Positions 1 to 10,675 of a stretch of 64,000 nt of DNA are shown one piece after another. The stretch is from Hyphomonas sp. CY54-11-8 (GTDB lineage Bacteria > Pseudomonadota > Alphaproteobacteria > Caulobacterales > Hyphomonadaceae): contig NZ_AWFD01000001.1 in assembly GCF_000682735.1 (NCBI RefSeq), positions 372,001-436,000 of the forward strand. Reading direction: 5' to 3'. A program made the position numbers and the translations under genes. The notes under the pieces were generated by a model. It saw nothing but the letters and a program-made list of their open reading frames with translations. It did not search any database and was not told the DNA's origin. Each line of letters opens with the position of its first letter. Positions within the stretch are counted from its first letter, which is position 1.

Positions 1-724
1 GCCAGATCAAGAAAAACCGGCTACCGACTGTCGAAGGTATCACTGCTAAAGCGGCCCCCTCTGTCGAAGTTTCTGCGTCTGGGTCAACATCATGATACTG
101 AGGAAAGAATCGAAAGTTTACTGCTGCTAGGTATGAGAATGGAAGGTGATCTGAAAATTGTACCGAGGCGAATTTTATTCGTGAGTAGTCGGATTTTTCA
201 ATCATTCCCCGAATTTCAACTAAGAATGCATGAATGTCTTTCAGGCCAAGCAATGTTCCATATTCCATTGCTTGCTTCTCGATGCTGGGTTGAACATTTT
301 CATCGTATATTTCGTAAGAGCTGAATACCGCTAGGTTTTGAGTCTTCTTGAAAAGTTCCTGAGCAGTCGCTCTAAAAAGATAAAGCGCCATGTTTTCCTG
401 CGTTGTTTGAAATGTGTCGGAATCGATTTCCCTAAAAATGAGATTGTCGTGCTTCTGGCAAAAGCCCTTGAAGCAAGAAGCCAGCCGTAAGGTGATGGGG
501 CGCTCTTCGAGAAAGCCGGTCTCACTTTTAGACGCCATATTCATTCCAAACCTAATCACCTCACTGTTCTCAGAGATTAGGCGCAAACTGGTCGAAGATA
601 TGGAGTGAGAATTGATAGCCTTCTCATCGCATTCATCGAAGAGTGAAAGAATGCAAAGAGAATCTTCTTGGAAAGATTTGATCACACGTTTGTAGTGGTC
701 ACTCAGTTCGAAGATATTTTTCAT
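1..724 (-). CDS. Hypothetical protein, 3' end cut by window edge
   Basis: Reading the minus strand from the ATG at 724-722 gives 241 uninterrupted codons to the left edge, so the C-terminus lies outside the window. The N-terminus begins MKNIFELSDHYKRV; the visible part is soluble, of mixed charge, with no signal peptide or transmembrane segment and no motif I recognise. Codon use and base composition are clearly AT-richer than in the neighbouring uvrB. It lies 55 bp downstream of the uvrB stop on the same strand with no obvious terminator between, so it could be cotranscribed with uvrB. That the reading frame stays open for 241 codons in AT-rich DNA is the main evidence that it is real. Function unknown. 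Confidence 0.7.
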   Translation of the reverse strand, partial: MKNIFELSDHYKRVIKSFQEDSLCILSLFDECDEKAINSHSISSTSLRLISENSEVIRFGMNMASKSETGFLEERPITLRLASCFKGFCQKHDNLIFREIDSDTFQTTQENMALYLFRATAQELFKKTQNLAVFSSYEIYDENVQPSIEKQAMEYGTLLGLKDIHAFLVEIRGMIEKSDYSRIKFASVQFSDHLPFSYLAAVNFRFFPQYHDVDPDAETSTEGAALAVIPSTVGSRFFLIW

Positions 725-779
725 CGGCTATAAAAGCGTCGGCAATTCGGTATTTTTCCAATGGGAATTTAATTTGGGT

Positions 780-2987
<2,208 letters not shown>

Positions 2988-3027
2988 GCCGTCAGATATG
3001 GAGCGGGGGAGGAGGGCTGTCTAGGGT

Positions 3028-3042
3028 GTTCTTGTTGTGTTC
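3028..3042. promoter_or_regulatory. LexA (SOS) box, alphaproteobacterial type
   Basis: The sequence reads GTTC-TTGTTGT-GTTC, an exact match to the direct-repeat GTTC-N7-GTTC operator of alphaproteobacterial LexA. It lies between the divergent uvrB (start 2987) and the unknown membrane protein gene (start 3128), so LexA could control either or both. Placement before uvrB, a frequent SOS gene, supports a real operator; binding is inferred. Confidence 0.7.
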
Positions 3043-3127
3043 GAAGTCGTTCAACCAAAGATAAATTCGACTGCTTGATCCACTGGTTAACAGATGGTTA
3101 ATGAAGTGTGCTGGGGGGAGGTCTGGC

Positions 3128-5002
3128 ATGGTCGAAAACGAGTTCTCAAGCAATGGGGGCTGGTTACCTCCGCTGAGCGAACACCAATCGCGACAAGAAA
3201 CTCGTTATCTTCCTCCTGAATTATGCCTGTCTGCGTTACTCTCTATCACGTCCGCATTCTGCTTATCGGTCTGGGCCGGGTATCAGTTTGAACCAGGTAT
3301 TCCCGAGACTTCATTGATTTTGGGGGCCCTCTTCGTTGCAACAATGGCCTTGCTGGGTTGCTTCAGGGGATTTGCAACTATTGCGGAAGAAGATGGGCGG
3401 CTACCCAATCGCATGAACGGTTTGCCGACACACGATCACATCACAGGCCTTGGTGCGGCAGTGGTCCTTCTTATTACGGTATTTGTGTTTAGCGCGGGTT
3501 ATGCGGGGCAAAAACTATACGGTCACTTTGTAGTTCCCGAATGGGTTGGGCAGACCATTGTTGTCGGGCTGTTCGTTGCGTTTGCCTTGTTCATGTTGTT
3601 TTCCCGTTTATTGAACTTTGGCCTGATCAGTTCCTCAGTGGGGCTGCTAAGGAGACTGCTCAGCCCCCTCGACCCTTTGGGTCGTTTGTTAAGTCGCGTT
3701 GATGCTTGGCTGGTGTTTATCGTTGCGCCGACGGCGGGCGCGACACTCCGTACGGTACCTTTCAGGTATTTTGTGCTGCTTTCGCACATTGTGCTCGCTT
3801 CCTGGTTTGCGTGGTTTGGGCCTGCTCCGTTTGGCCTCGCAGGTACAGCTTGGGCTATTTTGGTAGTTGTTGCAGTAAATCGAAGGTGGTCTTGGATCGA
3901 GACAGAAAGAGCCAAAACCCTGAATGAGCCAGACCGACAATCTCTAAACAGTATAGAGTTGGATGAGGACCTGCGTGATGAGGCGATCTGGAGCATACTG
4001 CTCCTTATGCTGATATTGCCAATTGGAATGCGCCAGTTTGAACTCATGTTTCCGGGTGCTTCAGTTTTTCAAATAGAAAACGGCGCTATTAACCGACTCG
4101 ATGCTTGGACGGGTTTTTTTGGGGTTGAGCTTCTGAAGGCGCTTCCGTTTCTTGATTGGGCGGACATATATCAAGCTCAAGGGCAGACTCGAGTTTCGAT
4201 TGGTTCAGCTGTTTCCATGCATGTGTTGCTGCTGGCCCGTGCCATGATTGATCTCGTGTTCCTAAGTGCGTTGGTTCAGGCGATTGCTATATCAGTTTCA
4301 TTGTCTAGGAATCGGCGGGACTTCTTGGCTGAGAGACCAGGCATTGACCGTTTGGACGAGAGGATAGAGCAGGCGGAACTTACTAAACTGGCCTATTTGC
4401 AAAATGGTGAGTTCAAGTTCAGACCCGAGATTCAAAACTTCCTACATTACAATACTAAGCGCTTAAGCATTCTTCGTTCCCGAGCAAAGGAAGGTTCCCG
4501 ACTGCTGGCAGTCATTGTGGAGATATTCCGTATTTCTCAAAAGCGATACTATCCGCCAATTGAACAGTTGCTCGAGGTGACGGCGAGAAAGAAAGTCAAT
4601 CAAGGTGAACTCAATTCCGTACTCACGGAGCTTGAAGAGTATGGCGACTTCGATCTGCAATCATTGATGATTGCCAGGCGACAGCTGAACTGGAAGGCGG
4701 GTGTAGAAGCGGAACGACAGAGATTGGTTGGAATTATCCTGCGAAAAACTGATCTAACGCCGGAGCGTGAGAAAGAGCTGGCTGATATTCTTATCGGAGA
4801 CCAAGCAGACAGTTTAAACTCTATTCGCGTTATGGTGGTTCAAACCTTAGCCCAAAATGCCCAGCGCAATCCGGATAACATTTTGTATTTGAGCGACGCT
4901 CGTGACAGCGATCGATCAAAAATCGTGCGGGACAAAGTAAAACGAGCAATGCAACAATTCGGTTTGGTTGCCGTTCCTCAAGTTCATCAGCAAGTCGGCT
5001 AA
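3128..5002 (+). CDS. Unknown multi-TM membrane protein with long cytoplasmic tail
   Basis: Of the possible starts I prefer the ATG at 3128, which has GGGGGGAGG seven bases upstream; an ATG at 3101 would add nine residues but has no ribosome site. The 624-residue product has about seven or eight hydrophobic segments (roughly 31-52, 62-81, 106-126, 141-163, 213-230, 236-251, 286-302, 363-392), followed by a soluble, charged, largely helical tail of about 230 residues (393-624) containing no motif I recognise. Base composition is markedly lower in GC than the surrounding genes, suggesting acquisition by transfer. It is divergent from uvrB and shares the intergenic LexA box at 3028-3042, so damage-inducible expression is possible. 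Function unknown. Confidence 0.85.
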   Translation: MVENEFSSNGGWLPPLSEHQSRQETRYLPPELCLSALLSITSAFCLSVWAGYQFEPGIPETSLILGALFVATMALLGCFRGFATIAEEDGRLPNRMNGLPTHDHITGLGAAVVLLITVFVFSAGYAGQKLYGHFVVPEWVGQTIVVGLFVAFALFMLFSRLLNFGLISSSVGLLRRLLSPLDPLGRLLSRVDAWLVFIVAPTAGATLRTVPFRYFVLLSHIVLASWFAWFGPAPFGLAGTAWAILVVVAVNRRWSWIETERAKTLNEPDRQSLNSIELDEDLRDEAIWSILLLMLILPIGMRQFELMFPGASVFQIENGAINRLDAWTGFFGVELLKALPFLDWADIYQAQGQTRVSIGSAVSMHVLLLARAMIDLVFLSALVQAIAISVSLSRNRRDFLAERPGIDRLDERIEQAELTKLAYLQNGEFKFRPEIQNFLHYNTKRLSILRSRAKEGSRLLAVIVEIFRISQKRYYPPIEQLLEVTARKKVNQGELNSVLTELEEYGDFDLQSLMIARRQLNWKAGVEAERQRLVGIILRKTDLTPEREKELADILIGDQADSLNSIRVMVVQTLAQNAQRNPDNILYLSDARDSDRSKIVRDKVKRAMQQFGLVAVPQVHQQVG

Positions 5003-5110
5003 CTTGCTGAAAATTGCGGATCATCATTTCAGTAAAACTGACGCATTCTGATGTGGTGGCGCATGGTTGATAGCCCACAGCATTTTCGAAAAACCACAAG
5101 AGGAAACGCC

Positions 5111-5548
5111 ATGACCCCACTCACCGAAGCCCGTATCGCGAATGTCCGCAATCATATGGCGCTGGAGGTTACGCATGATTGGGATGCGGTGATCGCGACG
5201 TTTGAGCATCCGCGGTACGAGATGCATGGCGGCGGGCAGGTGTTCGATGGGGAGGCGGCGGTGCGGCGCTATTTCGAACTGTCGCGCACACCGTTCCCGG
5301 ACCAGGACAATGAGATCATCTCCATCGCGGCGGACGAGGACAAGGACACGGTGCTGGTCGAGTTCTGGCTGACCGGCACGCATACCGGGCCGCTGCGCGT
5401 GGGCGACAAGACAATCGAGCCGACAGGGCGGAGCTTTCGGGTACGGATGGCGGCAACGTTCGAGTTCGCGCCGGGCAGCGACCGCATCATCTGCGAGCGG
5501 CCCTATTTCGATCAGGGCGCGGTGCTGCGGGCTCTGGATCTCGCCTGA
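5111..5548 (+). CDS. SnoaL-like / NTF2-fold protein
   Basis: A 145-residue small alpha+beta protein starting at the ATG at 5111, which follows AAGAGGAAACGCC; an in-frame ATG at 5051 lacks a good ribosome site. The pattern of an N-terminal helix, a segment resembling HPRYEMHGGGQVFDG, the EAAVRRYF helix and successive beta strands (DTVLVEFWLTGTH, SFRVRMAATFEF) is typical of the SnoaL-like/NTF2 superfamily, which includes polyketide cyclases, ester-cyclase-like proteins and many uncharacterised members. No catalytic residues can be assigned with confidence. It stands alone between the unknown membrane protein gene and the convergent phosphate transporter. Confidence 0.75.
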   Translation: MTPLTEARIANVRNHMALEVTHDWDAVIATFEHPRYEMHGGGQVFDGEAAVRRYFELSRTPFPDQDNEIISIAADEDKDTVLVEFWLTGTHTGPLRVGDKTIEPTGRSFRVRMAATFEFAPGSDRIICERPYFDQGAVLRALDLA

Positions 5549-5568
5549 TTGGATCTGGCCTGAAGGCC

Positions 5569-7089
5569 TCAGACCACGCCGAACAGGTTTTCCAGTGCGA
5601 AGAAGATGCCGGCGGCGAGCACGGCGGAGGCCGGAACGGTGATCAGCCAGGCGGCGACGACCGTGTTCACATGCGCGCGGCGCACAAGCTTGCGGGCGGC
5701 CTTGCGGCGCTGGACGCCGGCATATTGCGTCTTCGCCGCGTTTGGCGACACGGTGTGGATGTAGCGCAGGCGTGTCTTCGAGTTCGCGGTGAACCATTCC
5801 CGGAAGAAGCCGACGCCGAACACAGCGCCCACGGCGATGTGCGTGGAGGAGACCGGCAGGCCCAGCCAGCTGGCGATGATGACGGTGACGGCGGCGGCGA
5901 GCGCGACGCAGTAGGCGCGCATCGGGTTCAGCTTGGTGATGGACTCGCCGACCATGCGGATCAGTTTCGGCCCGAACAGGACGAGGCCGAAGGAGATGCC
6001 TGCCGCGCCGATCAGCATGACCCAGAGCGGGATGTGGACCTTGGAGGCAACCTCGCCCGCCTCGACCGCGTGCACGATGGCGGCCAGCGGGCCAATGGCG
6101 TTGGCCACGTCGTTGGCGCCATGCGCGAAGGAGAGCAGGGCGGCGGAGAAGATCAGCGGCCACACGAAGAGCTCGCGCAGCGACTGGTTACGGTTGGCCA
6201 TGCCGCGCGACTGGCGCCTGATCAGCGGATGCGTGATGATCCAGGCGACAATGGCGACGCCGAGGCCGATGAGGAGGGCCGTGGACAGGCTGATATGATC
6301 GAACCAGGGAAGGTGCTTCAGGCCCTTGAGCGACATATAGGTGCCAAAGGCGCCGGCCATGATCGAGATCAGAACAGGCACCCAGCGGCGCGCGGCGGCG
6401 ATCTTGTCTTCGCGGTAGATGATGAAAATCTTGATGAAGGCCAGCACGCCGGCCGCGATGATGCCGCCGAGGACGGGCGAGACGACCCAGCTGGCGGCGA
6501 TGGAGGCCATGGTGGGCCAGTGCACCGCGCCGAAGCCGGCCGCGGCAATGCCGGCGCCCATCACGCCGCCGACGACGGCATGGGTGGTCGAGACCGGCGC
6601 GTTCAGTACGGTGGCGAGGTTCACCCACAGGGCCGAGGAGATGAGGGCGGCCATCATCAGCCAGACGAAGGTCTCGGTCGTTGGCACGGTGGAGGGGTCG
6701 ATGATGCCCTTGGAAATCGTGGAGACCACGTCCCCGCCGGCCAGCAGGGCGCCGGCGCTTTCGCAGATCGCCGCAATGACCAGCGCGCCGCCAATGGTCA
6801 GCGCCTTGGAGCCGACGGCCGGGCCGACATTGTTGGCCACGTCATTGGCGCCGATGTTGAGCGCCATATAGCCGCCGATGGCGGCCGCTGCGATGATCAG
6901 GAGGCCATTGTCCTGTCCGCCGAGCAGGGCGCCGCCGATGACGACGATGGCGGCCAGGAACAGGAAGGCGAGACCGGGGGCGACAACACTGCGGGCGGTG
7001 GCCTGAACGGCGGCCTCTGCCCTGCCGAGTTTGACAAGGTCCTTGTCCAGGGTTTCCTTGACGAGTTTCGGATCCTTGCCGTCAGCCAT
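5569..7089 (-). CDS. pit: Inorganic phosphate transporter, PiT family
   Basis: Low-affinity, cation-coupled inner-membrane phosphate transporter of the PiT (PHO4) family. The two inverted halves are each marked by the family signature: GANDVANN at residues 80-87 and GANDVANA at 324-331, within about ten hydrophobic segments. The 506-residue length and the charged cytoplasmic N-terminus (KDPKLVKETLDKDLVK) fit bacterial Pit proteins. The ATG at 7089 follows AAGGGG. No PhoU-like Pit accessory gene (DUF47) is adjacent. A Pho-box-like pair of repeats (7175-7192) lies about 86-103 bp upstream, suggesting control by PhoB; in Sinorhizobium meliloti PhoB represses pit, which would be one reading here. 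Confidence 0.93.
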   Translation of the reverse strand: MADGKDPKLVKETLDKDLVKLGRAEAAVQATARSVVAPGLAFLFLAAIVVIGGALLGGQDNGLLIIAAAAIGGYMALNIGANDVANNVGPAVGSKALTIGGALVIAAICESAGALLAGGDVVSTISKGIIDPSTVPTTETFVWLMMAALISSALWVNLATVLNAPVSTTHAVVGGVMGAGIAAAGFGAVHWPTMASIAASWVVSPVLGGIIAAGVLAFIKIFIIYREDKIAAARRWVPVLISIMAGAFGTYMSLKGLKHLPWFDHISLSTALLIGLGVAIVAWIITHPLIRRQSRGMANRNQSLRELFVWPLIFSAALLSFAHGANDVANAIGPLAAIVHAVEAGEVASKVHIPLWVMLIGAAGISFGLVLFGPKLIRMVGESITKLNPMRAYCVALAAAVTVIIASWLGLPVSSTHIAVGAVFGVGFFREWFTANSKTRLRYIHTVSPNAAKTQYAGVQRRKAARKLVRRAHVNTVVAAWLITVPASAVLAAGIFFALENLFGVV

Positions 7090-7174
7090 GAGAGCCCCTT
7101 CGCTAGCAGGCGTTGGGCTGCATCAGCCGCAAGCCGCCGGAATTTTCAACCGGATTCGAAAATTCAGGCTGTAG

Positions 7175-7192
7175 ATGTCATAAGACTGTCAC
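7175..7192 (+). promoter_or_regulatory. Candidate Pho box upstream of pit
   Basis: ATGTCAT-AAGA-CTGTCAC: two 7-bp repeats with a 4-bp spacer, matching the PhoB consensus CTGTCAT-N4-CTGT(C/A)A(C/T) at 13 of 14 repeat positions. It lies between the 3' end of the globin gene and pit, about 90 bp upstream of the pit start, and reads on the strand opposite to pit. Only one pair of repeats is evident. Confidence 0.5.
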
Positions 7193-7197
7193 GAAAC

Positions 7198-7632
7198 TCA
7201 TGAGTTCAGCGCGAAGATCATGGCCTGAAAGTTCCGTCCAATCATGTTTGCCCGGTCGTAGAAGAAGTCCGCCGCGGCGGGATTCGGCATCAGCTCGTCC
7301 ACGGTCTGGCGGAACAGGCCCAGCCAGCGCGCGAAATGCGCCTCGCTGATGCGGCCGGACAGGCGCAAGTGCGGCGGCATGGGGCGGCCATTATAGCGCC
7401 GCGTGCCGAGCGCAATGGCCGACCAGAAATCCTTCAGCTTCGCCAGGTGCGGGTCCCAGTCATCCCCCAGCGCCGACTGGAAAATGGGGCCGAGCAAATC
7501 ATCTTCCCGCACGCGGGCATAGAATGTGTCTACCAGCCGCGAGACCAGCGCCTCGTCAATGCCAAGAGCGGCAGCATTCCGCTCCATCGCAGCCTGTCGT
7601 TCTTCGCCCGAGCGGCGGATGGCGTCGGTCAT
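7198..7632 (-). CDS. Group III truncated haemoglobin
   Basis: A 144-residue globin of the truncated group III (P) type, binding haem and diatomic ligands. Family landmarks are present in order: FYARVREDDLLGPIF with the likely B10 tyrosine (Tyr38), the DDWDPHL segment (57-63), KDFWSAIALGTRRYNGRP (67-84) and the likely proximal histidine in HFARWLGLFRQT (His99). Group III globins are implicated in peroxide or nitric-oxide-related chemistry, but no precise role is established. The start at 7632 lies 21 bp after the stop of a small membrane protein gene on the same strand, and the two are probably cotranscribed. Confidence 0.9.
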   Translation of the reverse strand: MTDAIRRSGEERQAAMERNAAALGIDEALVSRLVDTFYARVREDDLLGPIFQSALGDDWDPHLAKLKDFWSAIALGTRRYNGRPMPPHLRLSGRISEAHFARWLGLFRQTVDELMPNPAAADFFYDRANMIGRNFQAMIFALNS

Positions 7633-7653
7633 GGTCTGCGGTCTAATCCTGCT

Positions 7654-7806
7654 CTAATCCTTTGGGGGCTCGACCGGCGGCGGCGTCACCGGCGCGCTGA
7701 ACGCCTTGCGCACGACCCAAGCGGTGATGCCCACCATGATCACGACCAGGCAGCCAAACCCGATCAGGGCATAGATTGCCAGATTGTCGACCGTCAGATT
7801 CCCCAT
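7654..7806 (-). CDS. Small single-pass membrane protein (50 aa)
   Basis: A complete 50-codon gene on the minus strand, ATG at 7806-7804 and TAG at 7656-7654, with a strong ribosome site GCAGGAGGCGGTT just before the ATG. The product starts MGNLTVDNLAIYAL, has one transmembrane helix (about residues 10-33) followed by a short basic turn (VVRKAF) and a proline-rich cytoplasmic tail ending PPPVEPPKD. It precedes the truncated haemoglobin gene by 21 bp, so the pair looks like an operon. The Shine-Dalgarno site, stop position and coherent TM-plus-tail design argue it is real; function unknown. Confidence 0.7.
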   Translation of the reverse strand: MGNLTVDNLAIYALIGFGCLVVIMVGITAWVVRKAFSAPVTPPPVEPPKD

Positions 7807-7951
7807 AACCGCCTCCTGCACGGTAGCCTCTTGTGCCGCGCAGGGTCGGGCCTGACCTCTGAAAAATCAATACGTAACCTTACCGAGGGGCCGGATGTGC
7901 CACCGCTGCGGCCGCTTGCGCGGGCAGGCCGTCCTGCGGCATAGGCCCGGC

Positions 7952-9157
7952 ATGTCTCCGGCCCAGCCCCTCTCATATGATGCGATCGTGCTCGGCGCCG
8001 GGGCGGCGGGCCTGTTCTGCGCGGCGCGCATGGGGCAGGCGGGCCAGTGCGTCGTCGTGCTGGACCATGCGGCCAGGCCTGCGGAGAAAGTGCGCATCTC
8101 CGGCGGTGGGCGGTGCAACTTCACCAATCTCGAAACTGTGGCGAACCGTTTCATCAGCAAGAACCCGCATTTCGCGAAGTCGGCGCTTGCCCGCTATACG
8201 CCGTGGGATTTTACCAGCCTGATGGCCGCCCACGGCCTGACCTGGCACGAGAAGACGCTTGGGCAATTATTCTGCGACCAGAAATCCGGCGCGATCATCC
8301 AGATGCTGCTGGACGAGCTGGCCGCCGGGCAGGGGGAATTGCGCCTCGATACGTCGATCCATTCGGTGACGCATGCCGATGGCCGCTTCCGGGTGGAGAC
8401 CTCCGGCGGCGAGTACACCGCGCCGAAACTGGTCGTGGCGACGGGTGGGCTTTCCATTCCGAAGATGGGCGCGACAGGCCTTGCCTATGACATCGCTCGC
8501 CGGTTCGGGCACGAGATCGTGCCGACACGGGCGGCACTCGTGCCTTTCGTGTTCACCGGCGCGGACCATGAAGACTTTGCGTCCATCTCCGGCGTCGCCT
8601 GCGACGTGCGCGCGGCGGCGGGCGGGGCGGCCTTCGAGGAAGCGATGCTGTTCACCCACCGGGGCCTTTCCGGCCCGGCGATCCTGCAGGTGTCCTCCTA
8701 TTGGCATCCCGGAGAGGCGGTGATGCTAACCCTGCTGCCAGGCACTGACATTGCGGGCCAGTTGAAAGAGATAAAACGCGACCGGCCGATGCAGGCGCTC
8801 GCCACTGCGCTTGAAGGCTTCTTCGCGAAACGCCTCGCCGATCTCATCCTGCGCCGTCAGGGTCTCGACCCCGCGGCGCGGCTGGCCGACCTCTCACACG
8901 CCGTGCTGGACGATCTTGCAGGCGTGCTCACCAGCTGGCAGGTGCGCCCGGCGGGCACGGAAGGCTACCGCACGGCAGAGGTGACCGCCGGCGGCGTCGA
9001 TACCGCCGGGCTCTCTTCCCGCACCATGGAAAGCCGCCAAGTACCGGGCCTCCACTTCATCGGCGAATGCGTCGACGTGACCGGCTGGCTCGGCGGCTAC
9101 AATTTCCAATGGGCCTGGGCGAGCGCCGCTGCCGCTGCCGCTGAACGCCCTAGCTGA
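7952..9157 (+). CDS. HI0933/YhiN-family FAD-dependent oxidoreductase
   Basis: Flavoprotein of the HI0933/BaiN-like family (aminoacetone oxidase-like annotation in databases). The N-terminus carries the FAD-binding motif GAGAAGLFCAARMG shortly after the start, followed by the family hallmark KVRISGGGRCNFTN; a second conserved region GGYNFQWAWASA closes the FAD fold at the C-terminus. From the ATG at 7952 the product is 401 residues, the usual family size; an upstream in-frame ATG at 7895 would add a 19-residue arginine-rich stretch without family support. The 3' end overlaps the convergent P450 gene by 8 bp. Physiological substrate unknown. Confidence 0.88.
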   Translation: MSPAQPLSYDAIVLGAGAAGLFCAARMGQAGQCVVVLDHAARPAEKVRISGGGRCNFTNLETVANRFISKNPHFAKSALARYTPWDFTSLMAAHGLTWHEKTLGQLFCDQKSGAIIQMLLDELAAGQGELRLDTSIHSVTHADGRFRVETSGGEYTAPKLVVATGGLSIPKMGATGLAYDIARRFGHEIVPTRAALVPFVFTGADHEDFASISGVACDVRAAAGGAAFEEAMLFTHRGLSGPAILQVSSYWHPGEAVMLTLLPGTDIAGQLKEIKRDRPMQALATALEGFFAKRLADLILRRQGLDPAARLADLSHAVLDDLAGVLTSWQVRPAGTEGYRTAEVTAGGVDTAGLSSRTMESRQVPGLHFIGECVDVTGWLGGYNFQWAWASAAAAAAERPS

Positions 9158-10460
9158 GCTTGTAGCGGATCGGCAGGCTTTTCAGGCCGGAAACGAAATT
9201 CGCCCGCGTGCTTTGCGGCTCGCCCGCCAGCTCGATGGATTCGAGGCGCGGCAGCAGCTCGTTCAGCAGGGCCTTGATCTCCATCCGCGCAAGGTGCATG
9301 CCGAGACAGACATGGACGCCATAGCCGAAGGCGACCTGTTTCTTCACGTCCCGGTCAACCCGGAATTCGAACGGATCCTCGAAGACTTCCTCGTCGCGGT
9401 TGCCTGACCAGTAGAAGAGGGCGAGCCCGTCGCCTTTCTTGATTGTCTTGCCACGAAGTGTGTAGTCCTCCGTCGCCGTGCGCATGAAATGCTTCACCGG
9501 TGTCGTCCAGCGGATCATTTCCTCGATAGCATTCGGTAGCAGCGAAAGGTCGTTCTTGAGCTTCGCCAGCTGGTCCGGGCGTTTGATCAGTTCCAGCATG
9601 CCGCCGGAGACGGTAGAGCTGGTCGTGTCATGCCCGGCGGTGGCGACGATGATATAATAGGACATCGCTTCGCGATCGCCGATCGGCTGGCCGTCGATCT
9701 GGCCATTGGCGATGACGGTGGAGACATCATCGCGCGGATTGGCGCGGCGGTCTTCGGTGATGGCGCCGAAATACTTGAACAGTTCCTGCGCCGTTTTCAG
9801 AAGGTCGACGCCCTCGTCGCTGGTAACGGTCTGGCCGGTCTCCGACTTGTTTTCGCTTTCACCGGCCACATCCGGATCGCTGGGGCCAAAGATTTCCTGC
9901 GTCATCTTCAGCATGAATTTTTCATCAGACCTCGGAACGCCGAGGATCTCCATGATCACGCGCAGCGGATACCAGAGGGCGACCTCCTTCACGAAGTCAC
10001 ACTCGCCGCCGAGGCTGGCCATGTGGTCGACATGTTCCTTGGCGATCTCGGCGATACGGCCTTCCAGCTTGCGGAGGTTCGGCGGCATGAACCAGGCCTG
10101 CGTCAGGGCGCGCAGCTTCATGTGTACCGGATCGTCGAGGTCGACGAGCGTGCGGAAGAGGTGGGTGTCGCCGGTCATCGACATGATCCATTCCTCACCC
10201 GCTTTCGGGCTCAGATAGGTGCGGTCATGATTGATGAAGATCTTGTTGTTCTTCTCGACCTCGAGAATGTCGGCATGTTTGGTGACCGACCAGAACGGGC
10301 GGAAGCCGTCGGGCTCGGTCCAGTGCAGCGGGTCGTCCTGTCTCAGCTTGGTATAGACGTCATGGATTTCCCAGCTGGCATAAAGGTCCGGATGGACGAT
10401 CTCATCGTCCAGCGTTTCGCGCTTGAAGCCCGGAAAAACGGTTTGCGTTCCGTCGGCCAT
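9150..10460 (-). CDS. Cytochrome P450
   Basis: Soluble bacterial-class cytochrome P450 monooxygenase of 436 residues. The I-helix oxygen-activation motif AGHDTTS (275-281), the K-helix ExxR as EEMIR (313-317) and the haem-binding loop FGYGVHVCLG (378-387, thiolate Cys385) are all intact. The translation start at 10460 follows the strong site AGGGAGGAATTC. No ferredoxin or ferredoxin-reductase gene is adjacent, so its redox partners must be encoded elsewhere. The sequence resembles proteobacterial P450s acting on terpenes, steroids or alkyl chains, but the substrate cannot be told from sequence alone. It is divergent from an XRE-type regulator gene at 10676. Confidence 0.95.
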   Translation of the reverse strand: MADGTQTVFPGFKRETLDDEIVHPDLYASWEIHDVYTKLRQDDPLHWTEPDGFRPFWSVTKHADILEVEKNNKIFINHDRTYLSPKAGEEWIMSMTGDTHLFRTLVDLDDPVHMKLRALTQAWFMPPNLRKLEGRIAEIAKEHVDHMASLGGECDFVKEVALWYPLRVIMEILGVPRSDEKFMLKMTQEIFGPSDPDVAGESENKSETGQTVTSDEGVDLLKTAQELFKYFGAITEDRRANPRDDVSTVIANGQIDGQPIGDREAMSYYIIVATAGHDTTSSTVSGGMLELIKRPDQLAKLKNDLSLLPNAIEEMIRWTTPVKHFMRTATEDYTLRGKTIKKGDGLALFYWSGNRDEEVFEDPFEFRVDRDVKKQVAFGYGVHVCLGMHLARMEIKALLNELLPRLESIELAGEPQSTRANFVSGLKSLPIRYKLS

Positions 10461-10675
10461 GAATTCCTCCCTGTTTTCTTCGAAGGTGAAGACGTCAGCT
10501 CTATGCCGTCAAGCCATGCCGCCCGGTAATTCGCCCCGGTTTGCCGCTGTTTACGTGGGTTGGCGGGGGTGTGGCGGCCCTCTGGCGGGCGCGTGACGCC
10601 GTGATGGCGTGGCTGACAGGGGAATTTCCCGCTCTTTCTGGTGGACGGAAGCGAACCTTGTTAAGGGAGGTCATC

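Noticed and set aside
5671..7203. Long plus-strand open frame antisense to pit
   Set aside because: Shadow of the high-GC transporter gene; low-complexity charged product.
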